From Spodoptera frugiperda (lineage: Eukaryota > Arthropoda > Insecta > Lepidoptera > Noctuidae): a DNA stretch of 64,000 bases. A program made the translations under genes and the position numbers. The DNA lies in assembly GCF_023101765.2 (NCBI RefSeq), contig NC_064226.1:5572001-5636000 (forward strand). Reading direction: 5' to 3'. The notes beneath the pieces were generated by a model, which worked only from the letters and a program-made list of their open reading frames with translations, did not search any database and was not told the origin of the DNA. How positions within the stretch are numbered: position 1 is the stretch's first letter; every line of letters begins with the position of its first letter. Positions 24,191 through 34,562 of this stretch are shown piece by piece.

Positions 24191-24956
24191 AATAAAGTAA
24201 AGCATTCTCTGCTCACTTTTAGCCAGTTAAGTTAACAATCTCATTGTAATAAAAAACCTTTACATAACATTGGCTGCCAATAGAGCCACGACTCTATCAT
24301 AAAAGCAAATAGCCAACTCTATGTCATTATAAGAAAAAAAAATAAACAAAAACACTTTTGCCTATTTGGAGCTAATACTAGAAAATAACAATCTGTAGTT
24401 CATGCTATAAAAACCACCATAATCAATTAGGTAAATTATGTGACAAGATAATTTTGAATGACCTTGAACCATTTGATAATTGAAACACATTTTTTTCTAA
24501 AATATATATATGGCAATAACCACGTAATCAATTGCATAACGAAAACTATTAAATTGACTATGAACCATAAAGAAACATTTGACCAAATTCTTGTTTCGAC
24601 AATGAATATTTATGACATACTCGTAACATGACTCAGAATTTCACCTTTAATAGCAAAATGTCAAATATAAATCTGTCCATTAGATATTTAATTTTAATGT
24701 ACCAAACCTATGCAGAAATGTGATTTTATAACGTATTAGGAATGTTATTTTGTTAGGTAATTTTGATAGTATTTTTCTTATCTGCCGATTGAGGATACAA
24801 TTAAGACCTTCCTCCCATAAATCACTATAGAATTTTTATTACTAAGTGATTATAAACCGAATAGGCGGCTATTCGGTTTATATGATGCACTATGAAAGTG
24901 CTGCGGAGCACTATGCAGTGGACGATTTAATGTCTAGTGGATTCGAATTCACATTG

Positions 24957-25137
24957 ATTCATCATCATCATCGTATCAGTCATAAGACGTCCACTGATGA
25001 AGATAAGCCTCCCCCAATAACTTTTAGATAGGCTGGTTGGAAGCGACCTCCTCCTCCAATGACTTCCAGATAGGCTGGTTGGATAATAATTGCATCCAGC
25101 GGCTCCTTGCGACCTTAATCGGGTCGTCGTCCACATT
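24957..25137 (-). pseudogene. C-terminal tail of a LINE endonuclease-reverse transcriptase protein
   Basis: Read from 25137 on the minus strand: VDDDPIKVARSRWMQLLSNQ, PIWKSLEEEVASNQPI, stop, KLLGEAYLHQWTSYD, stop, then an ATG repeat tail at 24957-24973. The pattern W..LEEAYVQQWTSF followed by a (GAT)n tail is characteristic of a very common lepidopteran LINE C-terminus. A 42-bp in-frame tandem duplication (AGATAGGCTGGTTGGA at 25026 and 25068) inserts about 14 residues. A stop breaks the frame. Only the last 45 or so codons are present. Confidence 0.75.
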
Positions 25138-25895
25138 GATTGATATTCTTAATTTGTTTGTCATGCTGACCTTATCCTAAGTTTTTTTTTTTTCATTTAC
25201 TACAGGTCAATGTCTCCAATATATTTTTAATACAATTTTTTTTTGTCCTATGAAGTCATAGAAACGTTAAGGAAGGAAAAAAGCATAATCCTCCTGATTG
25301 CTAATACCGTAGAAAGTAACAAATAATATTGTCCATCCAAATATTGAATTTTATACAGCTAACGTGTTTGAAACAAGCTGATTGCATTATTAACCTGATT
25401 AGGTAGCGAATAAACACCCTCCTCTACTGAATAAACTAATTAATTAGTGAAAAATTGATTTTGGGGTGAGCAGACAGCGTAGTCAGAGCACCCCAATTTG
25501 TAGTTGCTGGTTATATTGCTAATCAATTAAATGCTTCGAGGAAAATTTTTGTCTATTCCAATCTAATCCAACTTTCCCACGAAAATATGGAGTTTCTGAA
25601 AATAAACAACCGTATGTCTTTTATTTCTTTTACCTACAAATTATATAAAACTGCTTATATATCCCTAGTTAATAAGAAACGAGGTAAGTAAAAAAGGTCT
25701 TTTAATATTCCCATCTGAGAAAAAACTGGCCCAATTTAGAAATACCTATATGAAATTAGAATGGAATAGATTGGGGTTGGTTAAAACGATATGAGCTTAT
25801 GACATGAATTACTTGATCATTCAACTACTTCAAACAGAAACCCAAATGAAAGACAGAAAAAATAAGGAAGATATATATTATTATCTAAACGACTG

Positions 25896-26070
25896 TACGG
25901 TTGGAGCGATGGCTGGACGACTGGCTGCCGAGCAACGCATAGCGGTTTCGATTCCCGCATGGAGCAACACTTTGTGTAAGTAATACACAAATTGTAGTTT
26001 CGAGTCAGGTTGTCATGTGTGTGTCAAATTGTATCTTTGTAAACGCACTCACGACACACAGGAGAAAATC
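25896..26070 (+). mobile_element. tRNA-derived SINE (type J), plus strand
   Basis: gatggctggacgactggctg, ccgagcaacgcatagcgg, B-box-like ggtttcgattccc near 25945, and the tail tttgtaaacgcactcacgac then acacaggagaaaatc. Pol III type; not a tRNA gene. Confidence 0.75.
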
Positions 26071-26336
26071 ATAGTTAGGGACAATGGTTCATAAAATACG
26101 TATACACATCTAAGAAGTTTAATAACCACTACATAACAAACAGGATTTACAAACAAACTACATACATACCTACCTACATACATACAGAGTACTAACAACA
26201 TTAACGACCCTACCAAGACACCCTTAAACGAAAAACGTAATTGCTAACGTGCTCATGAAAGATATAATCTGAAGGTAACAAGAAAAATTCCCAAACGCAC
26301 TGTAAACGTATTTCGTATCGCGGCCATATTTTCTCG

Positions 26337-26382
26337 CGCGGCAAATCGCCGTTTGCGTTTGGGGAGCATTTGATTTGCCGCG
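26337..26382. repeat. 11-bp stem in a CpG-rich patch
   Basis: CGCGGCAAATC at 26337-26347 pairs with GATTTGCCGCG at 26372-26382. Surrounding sequence 26290-26420 repeats gcaaatcgc-type words. Confidence 0.8.
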
Positions 26383-26662
26383 ATTCCTATCGCAGTGTTA
26401 TCGCAAGTTAGCGTTTCGCAAATCGCAAGGGTTATAGGGTAAACAAAGGTTGTAATAGGAATTAGTATCGTTGTTATTAATGAGGGTTATGAGATCATAA
26501 TACGATGTATGTGTTTGTGTTTGTTTAATAAAATGGTATAGTTATCACGTATTAAAATCGTAGGTGGTTTGACCTATTTGTGTAAGTAGAGGTACTCCTG
26601 CTTATTACGGCATTTAATGCCACTATATGATGTACACCCATTTTTTGCCATGACTGTGTGTT

Positions 26663-26666
26663 ATAA
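26663..26666. repeat. Target-site duplication ATAA, left
   Basis: ATAA next to the left end, repeated at 30756-30759. The SINE copy near 9.05 kb has a single ATAA at this point. Confidence 0.85.
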
Positions 26667-26694
26667 CGACGCCTCCCACGCAAATAGTCGGAAC
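26667..26694 (+). repeat. Left terminal inverted repeat of the autonomous transposon
   Basis: Starts CGACGCCTCCCACGCAAATA and continues to GTCGGAAC. It pairs with 30728-30755 and also aligns at about 20 of 28 positions with the TIR of the 2,566-bp element at 14731. Confidence 0.9.
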
Positions 26695-26850
26695 ATTATT
26701 TTTTATGAAAATATTTTTTTTATGCCATTAGAACCCTGAAAAACAGTATTTCATATTCCCGAAATCCAAATTTATAAATAATTTATAAATAATGAGTTTT
26801 TGAATCGATAATAGTCGTAACATTTAAACGCTCCCGCGCATAAAGTCGCG
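26678..26850 (+). repeat. Left subterminal repeat cluster of the transposon
   Basis: Three copies of a motif close to GCATAAAGTCGTAAC: ACGCAAATAGTCGGAAC (26678-26694), GATAATAGTCGTAAC (26807-26821) and GCGCATAAAGTCGCG (26836-26850). More copies follow in the intron. Arrays of short subterminal repeats are typical transposase binding sites in CACTA-like elements; binding here is inferred. Confidence 0.75.
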
Positions 26851-27050
26851 CTGACAGTTCCGACGATGTGCTTCGATCTATTGAACCGCGGCCGGCCAAT
26901 CAGCGCACAGTACCGACGTCGTACGACACGAACGACACGAACGAAGTCTCTTAGTTTTAAATGCTCAAATATTTATGATTATGTGTTGTTTTTGTTTACT
27001 TTTGATAACTAACTAACTTAACTTTACTTGTGCAATTATAAATTGGTGAA
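26851..27050 (+). promoter_or_regulatory. Likely promoter and 5' leader of the transposase
   Basis: 200 bp between the subterminal cluster and the ATG. It is clearly GC-richer than its surroundings at 26860-26945, with CCGCGGCCGGCC, a CCAAT box (26895 region) and the short tandem ACACGAACG. No convincing TATA box is seen, so the start site is unknown. Confidence 0.4.
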
Positions 27051-29849
27051 ATGAGTAACGAACGTTCTTCAAAGATTTTGAAATTGGCGTTAGATAAGCC
27101 CAATTCAAATAGCGAAGTATTAACGGCCGGTCAAAATTTTGAAAATGGTAAGTTTTACTGTATTATCTTATTATTATTGTTCAATTTACTTGTTTATATG
27201 TGTGATAAGAATATCATAATAATATGTTACAGTGTTCTATAGGACGAAACAAAAAAAAATTGGTTCCGACGCATAACGTCGGAACGTCTGTGTTACGACT
27301 ATATGCGTTGTAATTAATCATTAACAGTCATCAGTTAAGACTTTTTACTACGTAACTATTTCGTTCTAGGAGTCGTAAATTATACTTACGACCTTATGCG
27401 TGGTTGAAATATAAAAATAATTAAACGTATAAAGACTGATCATAGTCATACGACTTTATGCTTTGTTGTAAATTTGTGATACGATACTTTGCTTTTCTAT
27501 TATAGCTAAAATATCAATAAAAATAATATTTTTTTTAACCCTATAGTTATAGGATTAAAAAAAAACAATATATTTGTTATTTGTGCTAACTTTTTAACGA
27601 ATGGCCTGTTTTTATTTTTAGTATCACCGGTACCACTTGACGCTGAACACCAGTGGGAGCAATACAAGACGATGTTCGGGAACTCTTTTAGTAATAGTAC
27701 AGGAAGTATTGACGACAACTTTGAACTAACTAACTTAGCCGCAATTTTACCAGTAATTGCTTCCCCAACTCCTAAGGATTCCGAGCCATGTGATGAAGAT
27801 TTTTTAAACGAATCAGCTGATGTAATAGAAAATTCATTCGATATGACACCAATGCCCTCTCCGAATAATGACTTTTTGAAATATGTAGCTTGCACTTCGA
27901 CTCCATTATTTAGTAATGTATCTAATTGCGAAGCTGATAATAATTGTTCATCCAGTAGTAGTAGAGCCAATACACCACTGCTCAGTAACGTTTCGAGCCA
28001 GGATTCTTCTGTGTGCTCGTCAAACGAAAGTACGCCGTCGTCAAGCAAAATTATTGGAAGAAAACGTCGCCGTCGCCGTGATGAGTGGAAAGACATAAAA
28101 AGAAAATGTTTAAAAAATATGGGAAAAGCGTATTTAAGTAGGAACGGAGTTCAAAGAGATGGGAAGATTTTAAAACAACCATGTCCGGTTACTTGCCGAC
28201 TTAAATGTTTTGAAAAGTTTGATGCACAACAACGGGAACGTATATTTAATTCTTTTTGGCGAATTGGAGATCACTGTCGACAATGGGATTACATCGTCAA
28301 CCATACAGAAGTAGGCGATACTAAGTATCCTTCTACTACAAAACTTGTGTCTAGGCGCAAGAAATCGATTAAGTATTGCTTGCCTCTAATTGAGTCTAAT
28401 TCTGACATACCTAATAAGGTGTTCGTTTGCAAAACGATGTTTCTAAATACACTCTCTGTAGGGGAAAGAACTGTTCAAACGGCATTGGCGAAATGGAGCT
28501 CAGGGGGTGGCTCTGTTTCCCCTGATCGACGCGGTGGTACCAGAACTATTGTCATAGACGACGAAATAAAACAGGATGTTTTAAGGCATGTCAAAACGTT
28601 CCAGCCCGTTGAATCTCATTATGTACGTAAAGATACTACTAAAATATACTTAGATAGTGACCTTACATTTACAAAAATGTTTTCTTTGTACAATGAGTGG
28701 TGTATTACTGAAAATATAACTAAAAAAGCAACGACAGTGAGACAATATCGAGATATCATTAATCAAAATTTGAATATATCATTTCACAAACCGAAAAAAG
28801 ATATCTGTAACGAATGCCATATTTACAACACAAACAAAGATACAATGACAGAAGAAGAAAAACAAAAACAAGAACTTCACATGAGTAACAAGATTAAAGC
28901 TAGAGAAATGAAAGCAAGTGATAAAAAAGAAGCTTTAGAAAGCGGAGGAAAAATAGTTACAGCATGCTTTGATTTTCAAAAAATCTTGAACTGTCCTCAT
29001 GGCAATGTTGGTTTATTTTACTATAAAAGAAAATTATCGATTTATAATTTCACAATATTTGATTTAGCTAGTCAAGAAGGATTTTGTTACATGTGGCCTG
29101 AAAGTAACGGGAAACACGGGGCATGTGAAGTCGCAAGTTGCCTATCCAAATTTATTGAAACTAAGGTTAGCCAGGGTGCCAAAGAATTCCGATTTTGGTC
29201 CGACAACTGTGCCGGTCAAAATCGAAACCGTATTGTTTTTGCTTTTTATACATATGCAGCAAAAAAGTATAAAATAACAATAGTTCATAGGTTTTTAGAG
29301 CGTGGGCACACACAGAATGAAGCCGACTCAGTGCATGCTCTTATCGAGAGGAATGCAAAAAATAAGCTTATTTACACCCCAGCACAATGGTTTGCCTTAG
29401 TAAGATGGTCAAAAGTCAAACCACCAAATTACACAGTAATTGAAATGAGTTTTACAGATTTTTACAATTACAAAGTATTACTTGACGGTAGAAATTGGGC
29501 TAAAAATACTAAAAACCAAAAAATATCTTGGACCAAAATTAGAGAAGTTCAAGTAGTGTCAAATGAACCTTATATTTTAAACTACCGTTATAGCTTTGAA
29601 GAAGACAACGTTATGAATTTATTAACTAAAAAGGGTTATTCATCTAGAAGGAAAAATCATAGTTTATTAGATACAGAAGTTTTGGAACAATGTTACACAG
29701 ATCATTTACCTATTACATTGGCAAAATTTAATGATTTACTAAGCCTATGTCAAGGCCGTATAATACCCCAAGAGTACCATACTTTTTATCAACAATTGTC
29801 ACACAGTGGCACTTTTGCTGAACAAAACAATAGTGATTCCTTTGACTAA
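27051..29849 (+). CDS. Transposase, two exons, 774 aa, DDE-like with Cys-rich N-terminal module
   Basis: Exon 1 is 27051-27147, exon 2 is 27622-29849 (stop TAA). The intron 27148-27621 starts GTAAGT and ends TTTTTAG, and joining keeps frame (split Val codon, residue 33). An in-frame stop at 27039-27041 supports the ATG at 27051. Without the splice the largest frame opens at 27672 and lacks 49 residues. The N-terminal 175 residues are acidic and Ser-rich; a basic patch KRRRRR lies at about 180-185. A Cys module follows (C220, C224, C228, then HC near 250). A CxxC pair is near 428-431. A C-terminal RNase H-like region shows ACFDFQ (D483), FWSDNCAGQNRNR (D560) and ERGHTQNEADS (E599), a candidate D-D-E triad. 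This architecture resembles the many insect proteins annotated with domain DUF7869; that match is from memory. The protein would act in the nucleus on the element's own ends. The reading frame is uninterrupted over 2.2 kb, unlike all other element genes here. Confidence 0.9.
27148..27621 (+). other. Intron of the transposase, carrying subterminal-type repeats
   Basis: 474 bp, GTAAGT donor and a pyrimidine-rich TTTTTATTTTTAG acceptor. It contains at least five copies of the element's subterminal motif (GCATAACGTCGGAAC at 27271-27285, inverted copies at 27292-27307, 27385-27400 and 27447-27461, partial at 27368-27380). Putative binding sites therefore lie inside the transcribed gene. Confidence 0.8.
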
Positions 29850-29868
29850 TCTATTATCTATTATCTAT

Positions 29869-29874
29869 AATAAA
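29869..29874 (+). terminator. Poly(A) signal AATAAA just after the transposase stop
   Basis: AATAAA 20 bases after the stop codon. Two further AATAAA signals lie in the tandem duplication at 30158 and 30261, so 3' ends may alternate. Confidence 0.5.
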
Positions 29875-30108
29875 TTGTTATTCCCTCATAAATACATAAT
29901 TATACTTATAACCTACTTACCTAAAAATTATATTGTGTTATATAAAAGAGGGTTGAATAACTAATTTTAAAGTGATTTGCATTTGATTTTGAAGATATTA
30001 TTATTTGATTGTATTTCTATGTCATTTAATTGATTATTGTATAATTAGACATAAACTTGTATATGTCTAACATAATAACATTAATCTATCTGAGCCTTGA
30101 AGGCAATA

Positions 30109-30311
30109 TGGCAGATTTAACATTATTTTTAGAGATTTATTGTTTTTGTTTTTTTTAAATAAAAGTACCTATATCGTAACGTCCATTGATTCAAGAAGAC
30201 TGAATTATCTGGCAGATTTAACATTATTTTTTGAAGATTTATTGTTTTTGTTTTTTTTTTAATAAAAGTACCTATATCGTAACGTCCATTGATTTAAGAA
30301 GACTGAATTAT
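30109..30311 (+). repeat. 100-bp tandem duplication carrying poly(A) signals
   Basis: Unit 1 is 30109-30208 and unit 2 is 30210-30311, nearly identical, each running from tggcagatttaacatt to gactgaattat. The main differences are a longer T-run and a few substitutions in unit 2. Each unit holds one AATAAA (30158 and 30261). It lies in the transposase 3' region, before the right subterminal cluster. Confidence 0.85.
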
Positions 30312-30428
30312 GTTCCTATTATGATAATTATTGTAATAAAGTTGATTTGAGCTTAAATATGTCGTTGTTTTTATTCATCAAGTACCTTCTTATGACCCCT
30401 TTTTTAAGAGAAACGATAATAATCACGT

Positions 30429-30547
30429 CGCATACAGTCGTAATTCAAACATACGACTTTATTCGTGTTGTCTATATCAATCTTATGAAAAGCATAGAGT
30501 CGTAACAATAAGATACGACTTTTCTCTTCGAAGTATAAAGTCGTAAG
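30429..30547 (+). repeat. Right subterminal repeat cluster of the transposon
   Basis: Five copies within 120 bp, in both orientations: GCATACAGTCGTAA (30430-30443), inverted CATACGACTTTATTCG (30450-30465), GCATAGAGTCGTAAC (30492-30506), inverted AGATACGACTTTTC (30511-30524) and AGTATAAAGTCGTAAG (30532-30547). A sixth is built into the terminal repeat. Confidence 0.8.
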
Positions 30548-30727
30548 TTGCTAAAATGAGTTTTTTTGCGTAAATATGATTCTTTATAATATCCAAGGCC
30601 TGGAAATACGTTATATAAGTAATAATTTATAACATAGAGCAAAAACACCTATTCGAAATGTTTTACAAATCATTTTTTTTATTATAGTATACAAAAGTTA
30701 CGCTCCTGAAAAAAATGAGTTTTTGGT

Positions 30728-30755
30728 CTTACGACCTTATGCTTGGGAGGCGTCG
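30728..30755 (-). repeat. Right terminal inverted repeat of the autonomous transposon
   Basis: Read on the minus strand it starts CGACGCCTCCCAAGCATAAG and continues GTCGTAAG. The inner half is itself a copy of the subterminal motif (TTACGACCTTATGC on the plus strand). Confidence 0.9.
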
Positions 30756-30759
30756 ATAA
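30756..30759. repeat. Target-site duplication ATAA, right
   Basis: ATAA directly after the terminal CGTCG. Downstream sequence gtcccatgttataggg continues the interrupted SINE. Confidence 0.85.
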
Positions 30760-31049
30760 GTCCCATGTTATAGGGGGTGAGTCTATGTTGAGACTTGTGT
30801 CGTGTAGAGATAAGAGTCAACTGCAGTGTCATGTTTGGTATGCTTAATGAATTTTAACAAGTAATATAATAACTTATTTTTTAGTATTTTTTTTAGTATT
30901 TTTATTACTATTCGAATAAATTGGCTGCGGAGCTGTTCTAACTTTCTTGTAGTCTTCTTCATTTTTATGCGATTTACAGCGACAGAATTTTTTTAGAAGT
31001 CAATATTGAGTACCTTTTATTTATTCATTAATCACACTACTGTCAAACT

Positions 31050-31150
31050 TTATTTGTTTGGATGTTCATCAGTTAATCACGCTTAAACTACAGAACGGAT
31101 TGTGATGCAATTGAGGAAGGACGCGGGCGAAGCCGCTTCTAGAAACTAGC
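31050..31150 (+). repeat. Type D repeat
   Basis: atttgtttggatgttcatca, aatcacgcttaaactacaga, gcgggcgaagccgcttctag. Confidence 0.65.
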
Positions 31151-34100
31151 GAAGTTTTTTTTTTAAATGTAACATTTACAACTTGGCACTGTGATCGAAG
31201 TATAAGAAGATCAATCAAAATAAACACAAAATATATAATTTTTGTTAAAAAAAATAACAATAAGAATTTTGTAAAACGTAAAACATGAATATTATTTAAA
31301 TCGCACTCGATGTTTGATGTCTGTGACAACAGAGCTGTTATCTACACCGTGGTAGTAAAAAGGTCGCTGAGGGTTTATTGCAATTTCTTATCCAGCATTT
31401 CTTTGTTCTTTGGTAGACCCCATTCATTTGCAGATCATTCACTGGCTCCCTTCACACAGATATGATTTTTTCTTCTAAAGAATTTATTTGCTTTTTTCTT
31501 TGTTTAATATTTTGATATTTGTCAATAAAAGGAGCATGGCTGGATGATTTTTACTTTGTAATGTAGATAGTAGCTTGATATTATTACTTGTGTGCATTAT
31601 AGAAGTTCTGTGCATATAAAAACTTGAAGTACTTTTGAGGTCAAGAAACTAAAGTCAAAGCATTTATTTCAATAAAATTAATCCTTGATGAATTGTCCGT
31701 CAGTCTATCTATCAGTGAAGCTAGGTGCTCTCGCCTCACCAAAGACCGGAAATCATTGGATGATTTCCCCCTCAAAAAAAACCTTCCACCAGATTCCCCC
31801 AATCATATAAAAAGCGTTATTTATCCTTAAAACCTCCAAAAACCCAACGAACGAAAACTTCACACGTCTTCCAAACTTTGGAGTCTAATTAATCAAAGCT
31901 TGGCAACTTTTTAACAGACTCCTTCAGATAACGTGGTTTGGCATCAACTTTCAAGTCTTATAGTACTAATCAAGTATACTCCCCCACGACAGAGAACACA
32001 ATAGGATTTTAGTTGAAAACTTTGTTAGCGGAAGGCCAAGATTGCAGATTTCCCATAGGGCCTACGCCAGTTTCAACTTGCCAGACTATATCGATAACTT
32101 GCTCTGACACTCGCTTACTTATTTATTATCATCGATATTTCAAATTTAATACATCATCATTTAAATATTATACATATAGAGCAAAAATCCTTTTTCATTT
32201 TTAATCAAAATATACTCCAGTATCCATTTTCTGTATAAGAAAATAAGTTGAAATAAATTAAGCAAAGATTTTCTCGCAATTCATTGCGACACCATTTATA
32301 ACGCTTATAAGGCAGCCAATTACAATATCCTTACTCTAATTATAAAAATGGGTCAAGGAAAGAGAAAAATAAATGTTGTCAGAAACATTTAAATTAGCAA
32401 AGCTAAAACCGTTCTTGTTAGTTATTTAAACGTAAATAGACGCAAGCAAATAATGTCGCCGCAAGTTTTATCATAAAAAATATTAATCTAAAGAAATTCA
32501 AAGAAAGAAACGAATAAAAGCAGGGAGAAGCAAACATAAAATTGAATATTACAAGCGAATCACGAAATTCACTTCAGTAATTTAAACAAAGCCAATGCAG
32601 GGGCCAGAGGACTTAATTTTGGTAGAAGACAGAGAAAAATGTTATGCAAATTTGTACAGCGTATTTTTTCTTCCATTAACCTTCCGGCCGGGATTGTACG
32701 CCCCTCGGAAGGGACGGCACCGAACAAAAACACGCTTTTATTTTGAAACTGTAATTAGGAAATTAACGACTTGGACTTAGGAAAAACAAATGGTGTTTTC
32801 CGCGGTTCATGTGGGAATTTCGTCGCCATTGTGGGAGTTTAAATAAAAAACAACAATGACAAAACACGTATAGGCACGCAATGAAACCTTGTTTTAACAT
32901 TCCCCTTAAAATATTTAACTTTATCTGCTATAGGCGAAATATCCTACAGTGCTCCAAAAATAATTAAATTATTAATTAGAGGACTGATAAGTTACGATAT
33001 AGCCTCAATTCCTCCCCTCTGCTATTATGGCAACAAACTCTTTGTTTGCTTAACTCTTATTATGAAACAGATTGTTCCCAGTTTCAAAAGATCATTATCG
33101 CAAACTGAATCAGATGCGTGTCGAAAGCGCCTACAAAAACTTGCGCCGCAATTATACGCGCCTCAGTGCTATTCACTAATAAATAGGCGCACGAAGTAAT
33201 TACTGAAGGCTACGAATTGTGATTCAAGAATATTAATCAAATTTTAGTGTTTGAAATGCTGTCGAATTAATTTTCATATTTCAATATAATAGTCGAGCAA
33301 GTCATTACGTGAAATATTAACGCATTCTGCAAAATAGCGATGGAAATCGTGCTTTAGAAATAGATGGGTTTAAGTGGAATATTTTTTGGTTTCGTATAAA
33401 GCTTTGAGCGTTTGATACGATATGAGCTCTAGATAACCAAACCGGACTATAATTTCAGTATATTTAGACTCATGGATAACTGTTGGGAATACTAGGTACC
33501 TATAAACTCGAGTTCAGCTTTGATAAATAATACCTAATGTGTTCATTCATCTTCTACAACTTGATTTAAAAAACAAAGCTAATGAGCAGATTTAGTTTAG
33601 TAAAGAGTAGCAGAACGAAATAACATTCAAAAAAAAAATGATACAACCATTTCTAAATTACATTATTTCTTGCTACTTCTTTTTAGAACGGCACTGAATC
33701 TTAGCCATATTTAGTCTACCTATTTGAAAACCAACACAATCTCAACACACCTACAACACATTTTACAATAAACAACATAATCCTACAAAGCCACACAATG
33801 ACGAAAATTAATTGAAGCAGATTAATCAATGGGTATGTTAAATTAAACGTAAATTCATTCAAACAATTCCACTTACACCGAATCATTTATAAACGTACTT
33901 ATAATTGGAAAATCATTTCCTTGCAAGAAACAATACGAAGATTGATTTGTCGAGTCCAATCCATTGTGACGTAACAATAAGCCTATCTAATCCTTGAGCG
34001 GTTTATTTGGAAGTTTTAAGGAATTGCGTAGATAAGGAATAAACACAATAAGATTTCCCTGATGACGTCACAGCCATCCCTGCTGCCCATCCATCACGTT

Positions 34101-34562
34101 GCCACTGGTGGCCATTGTAAAGTTCTACCACAGATTAGATAGCGTTGCGGAGTTGTTGTTTATAAACGCGACATTGTTTTGTTATTTTGATTTAGTTTCT
34201 TAATGTTTTTGGCTTTTGTATGTTTTGGTTTATCCACTTTAAAACGGTAGATCATATTGTTATTTCTCTTACCTAATGCAGGAAAATCTGTTCTATGTTA
34301 TTTTATAATTCTCAAAACTTTTCAATGATATCGAATTATTCTGTTCCGTCAATTTAAAAGTAACCAACCACCCTTCAAGTTTATAATTTAAGTGGTATAC
34401 CTAAATAACAAAGAAGATTATAAAACTTCGCAGCTAATATTGAGATAGAACGGTTCCTAGCTGCATTGGCTTGGGGGGACGTCGCTCAAGGTATCAAGTT
34501 TCAATGCCGCACGGAATTCGCTGCGTTCCAAAGCAAGAGAGGCGAAGGTAAGGAATATTGTA
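31151..34562. other. Gene desert with two GC-richer patches
   Basis: Patches at 32595-32770 (cttccggccgggattgtacg and neighbours) and 33095-33215 (cttgcgccgcaattatacgc and neighbours) have no convincing frame and may be conserved non-coding DNA. Confidence 0.4.
31726..31781 (+). repeat. Type A repeat, 3' end only
   Basis: ctctcgcctcacc… tcattggatgatttccccct plus a run of A; strongly 5' truncated. Confidence 0.75.

Larger units (their letters stand above)
24191..26584. other. Gene-free DNA around a LINE tail and a SINE
   Basis: Besides the listed repeats, a tetranucleotide-like tract lies at 26159-26190 and the CpG patch at 26290-26420. Confidence 0.5.
26667..30755 (+). mobile_element. Complete autonomous DNA transposon, CGACG-ended, ATAA target duplication
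   Basis: A 4,089-bp cut-and-paste element. The ends are inverted: CGACGCCTCCC is identical at both termini, and about 20 of the first 24 bases agree (left inner part ACGCAAATAGTCG, right inner part AAGCATAAGGTCG read on the minus strand). ATAA directly flanks both sides (26663-26666 and 30756-30759). The flanks join into a continuous tRNA-derived SINE whose other copy near 9.05 kb reads straight through this point (gttATAAgtccc), so the empty site can be read in the same window. Inside are one spliced transposase gene, repeated subterminal motifs on both sides, and poly(A) signals. The intact ORF, ends and duplication suggest a fairly recent insertion. The superfamily is not certain: a 4-bp duplication with subterminal repeats is reminiscent of CMC-type (CACTA/Chapaev) elements, but the terminus is not CACTA or CACTG. 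Confidence 0.93.
26585..30796 (-). mobile_element. tRNA-derived SINE (type E) split by the autonomous transposon
   Basis: The left part 26585-26662 and the right part 30760-30796 match the SINE copy at 8.95-9.97 kb in the same order: gtgcactttacggca/catttaatgcca, a 'gatgtacaccca' block, 'ttgccat', then 'ataagtcccatgtta' and 'agggggtgag'. Only the tail half is kept; the tRNA-like head is missing. Confidence 0.75.

Noticed and set aside
25896..25970. tRNA gene on the plus strand
   Set aside because: Same reason: tRNA-derived SINE with a shared tail.
27506..28096. Long minus-strand frame of 196 codons over the transposase
   Set aside because: It is a shadow of the plus-strand coding exon, with Ser/Leu-rich sequence from antisense codons.
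26667..30755. A standard CACTA element
   Set aside because: The ends read CGACG and the duplication is 4 bp, not CACTA with 3 bp; only the subterminal array is similar.
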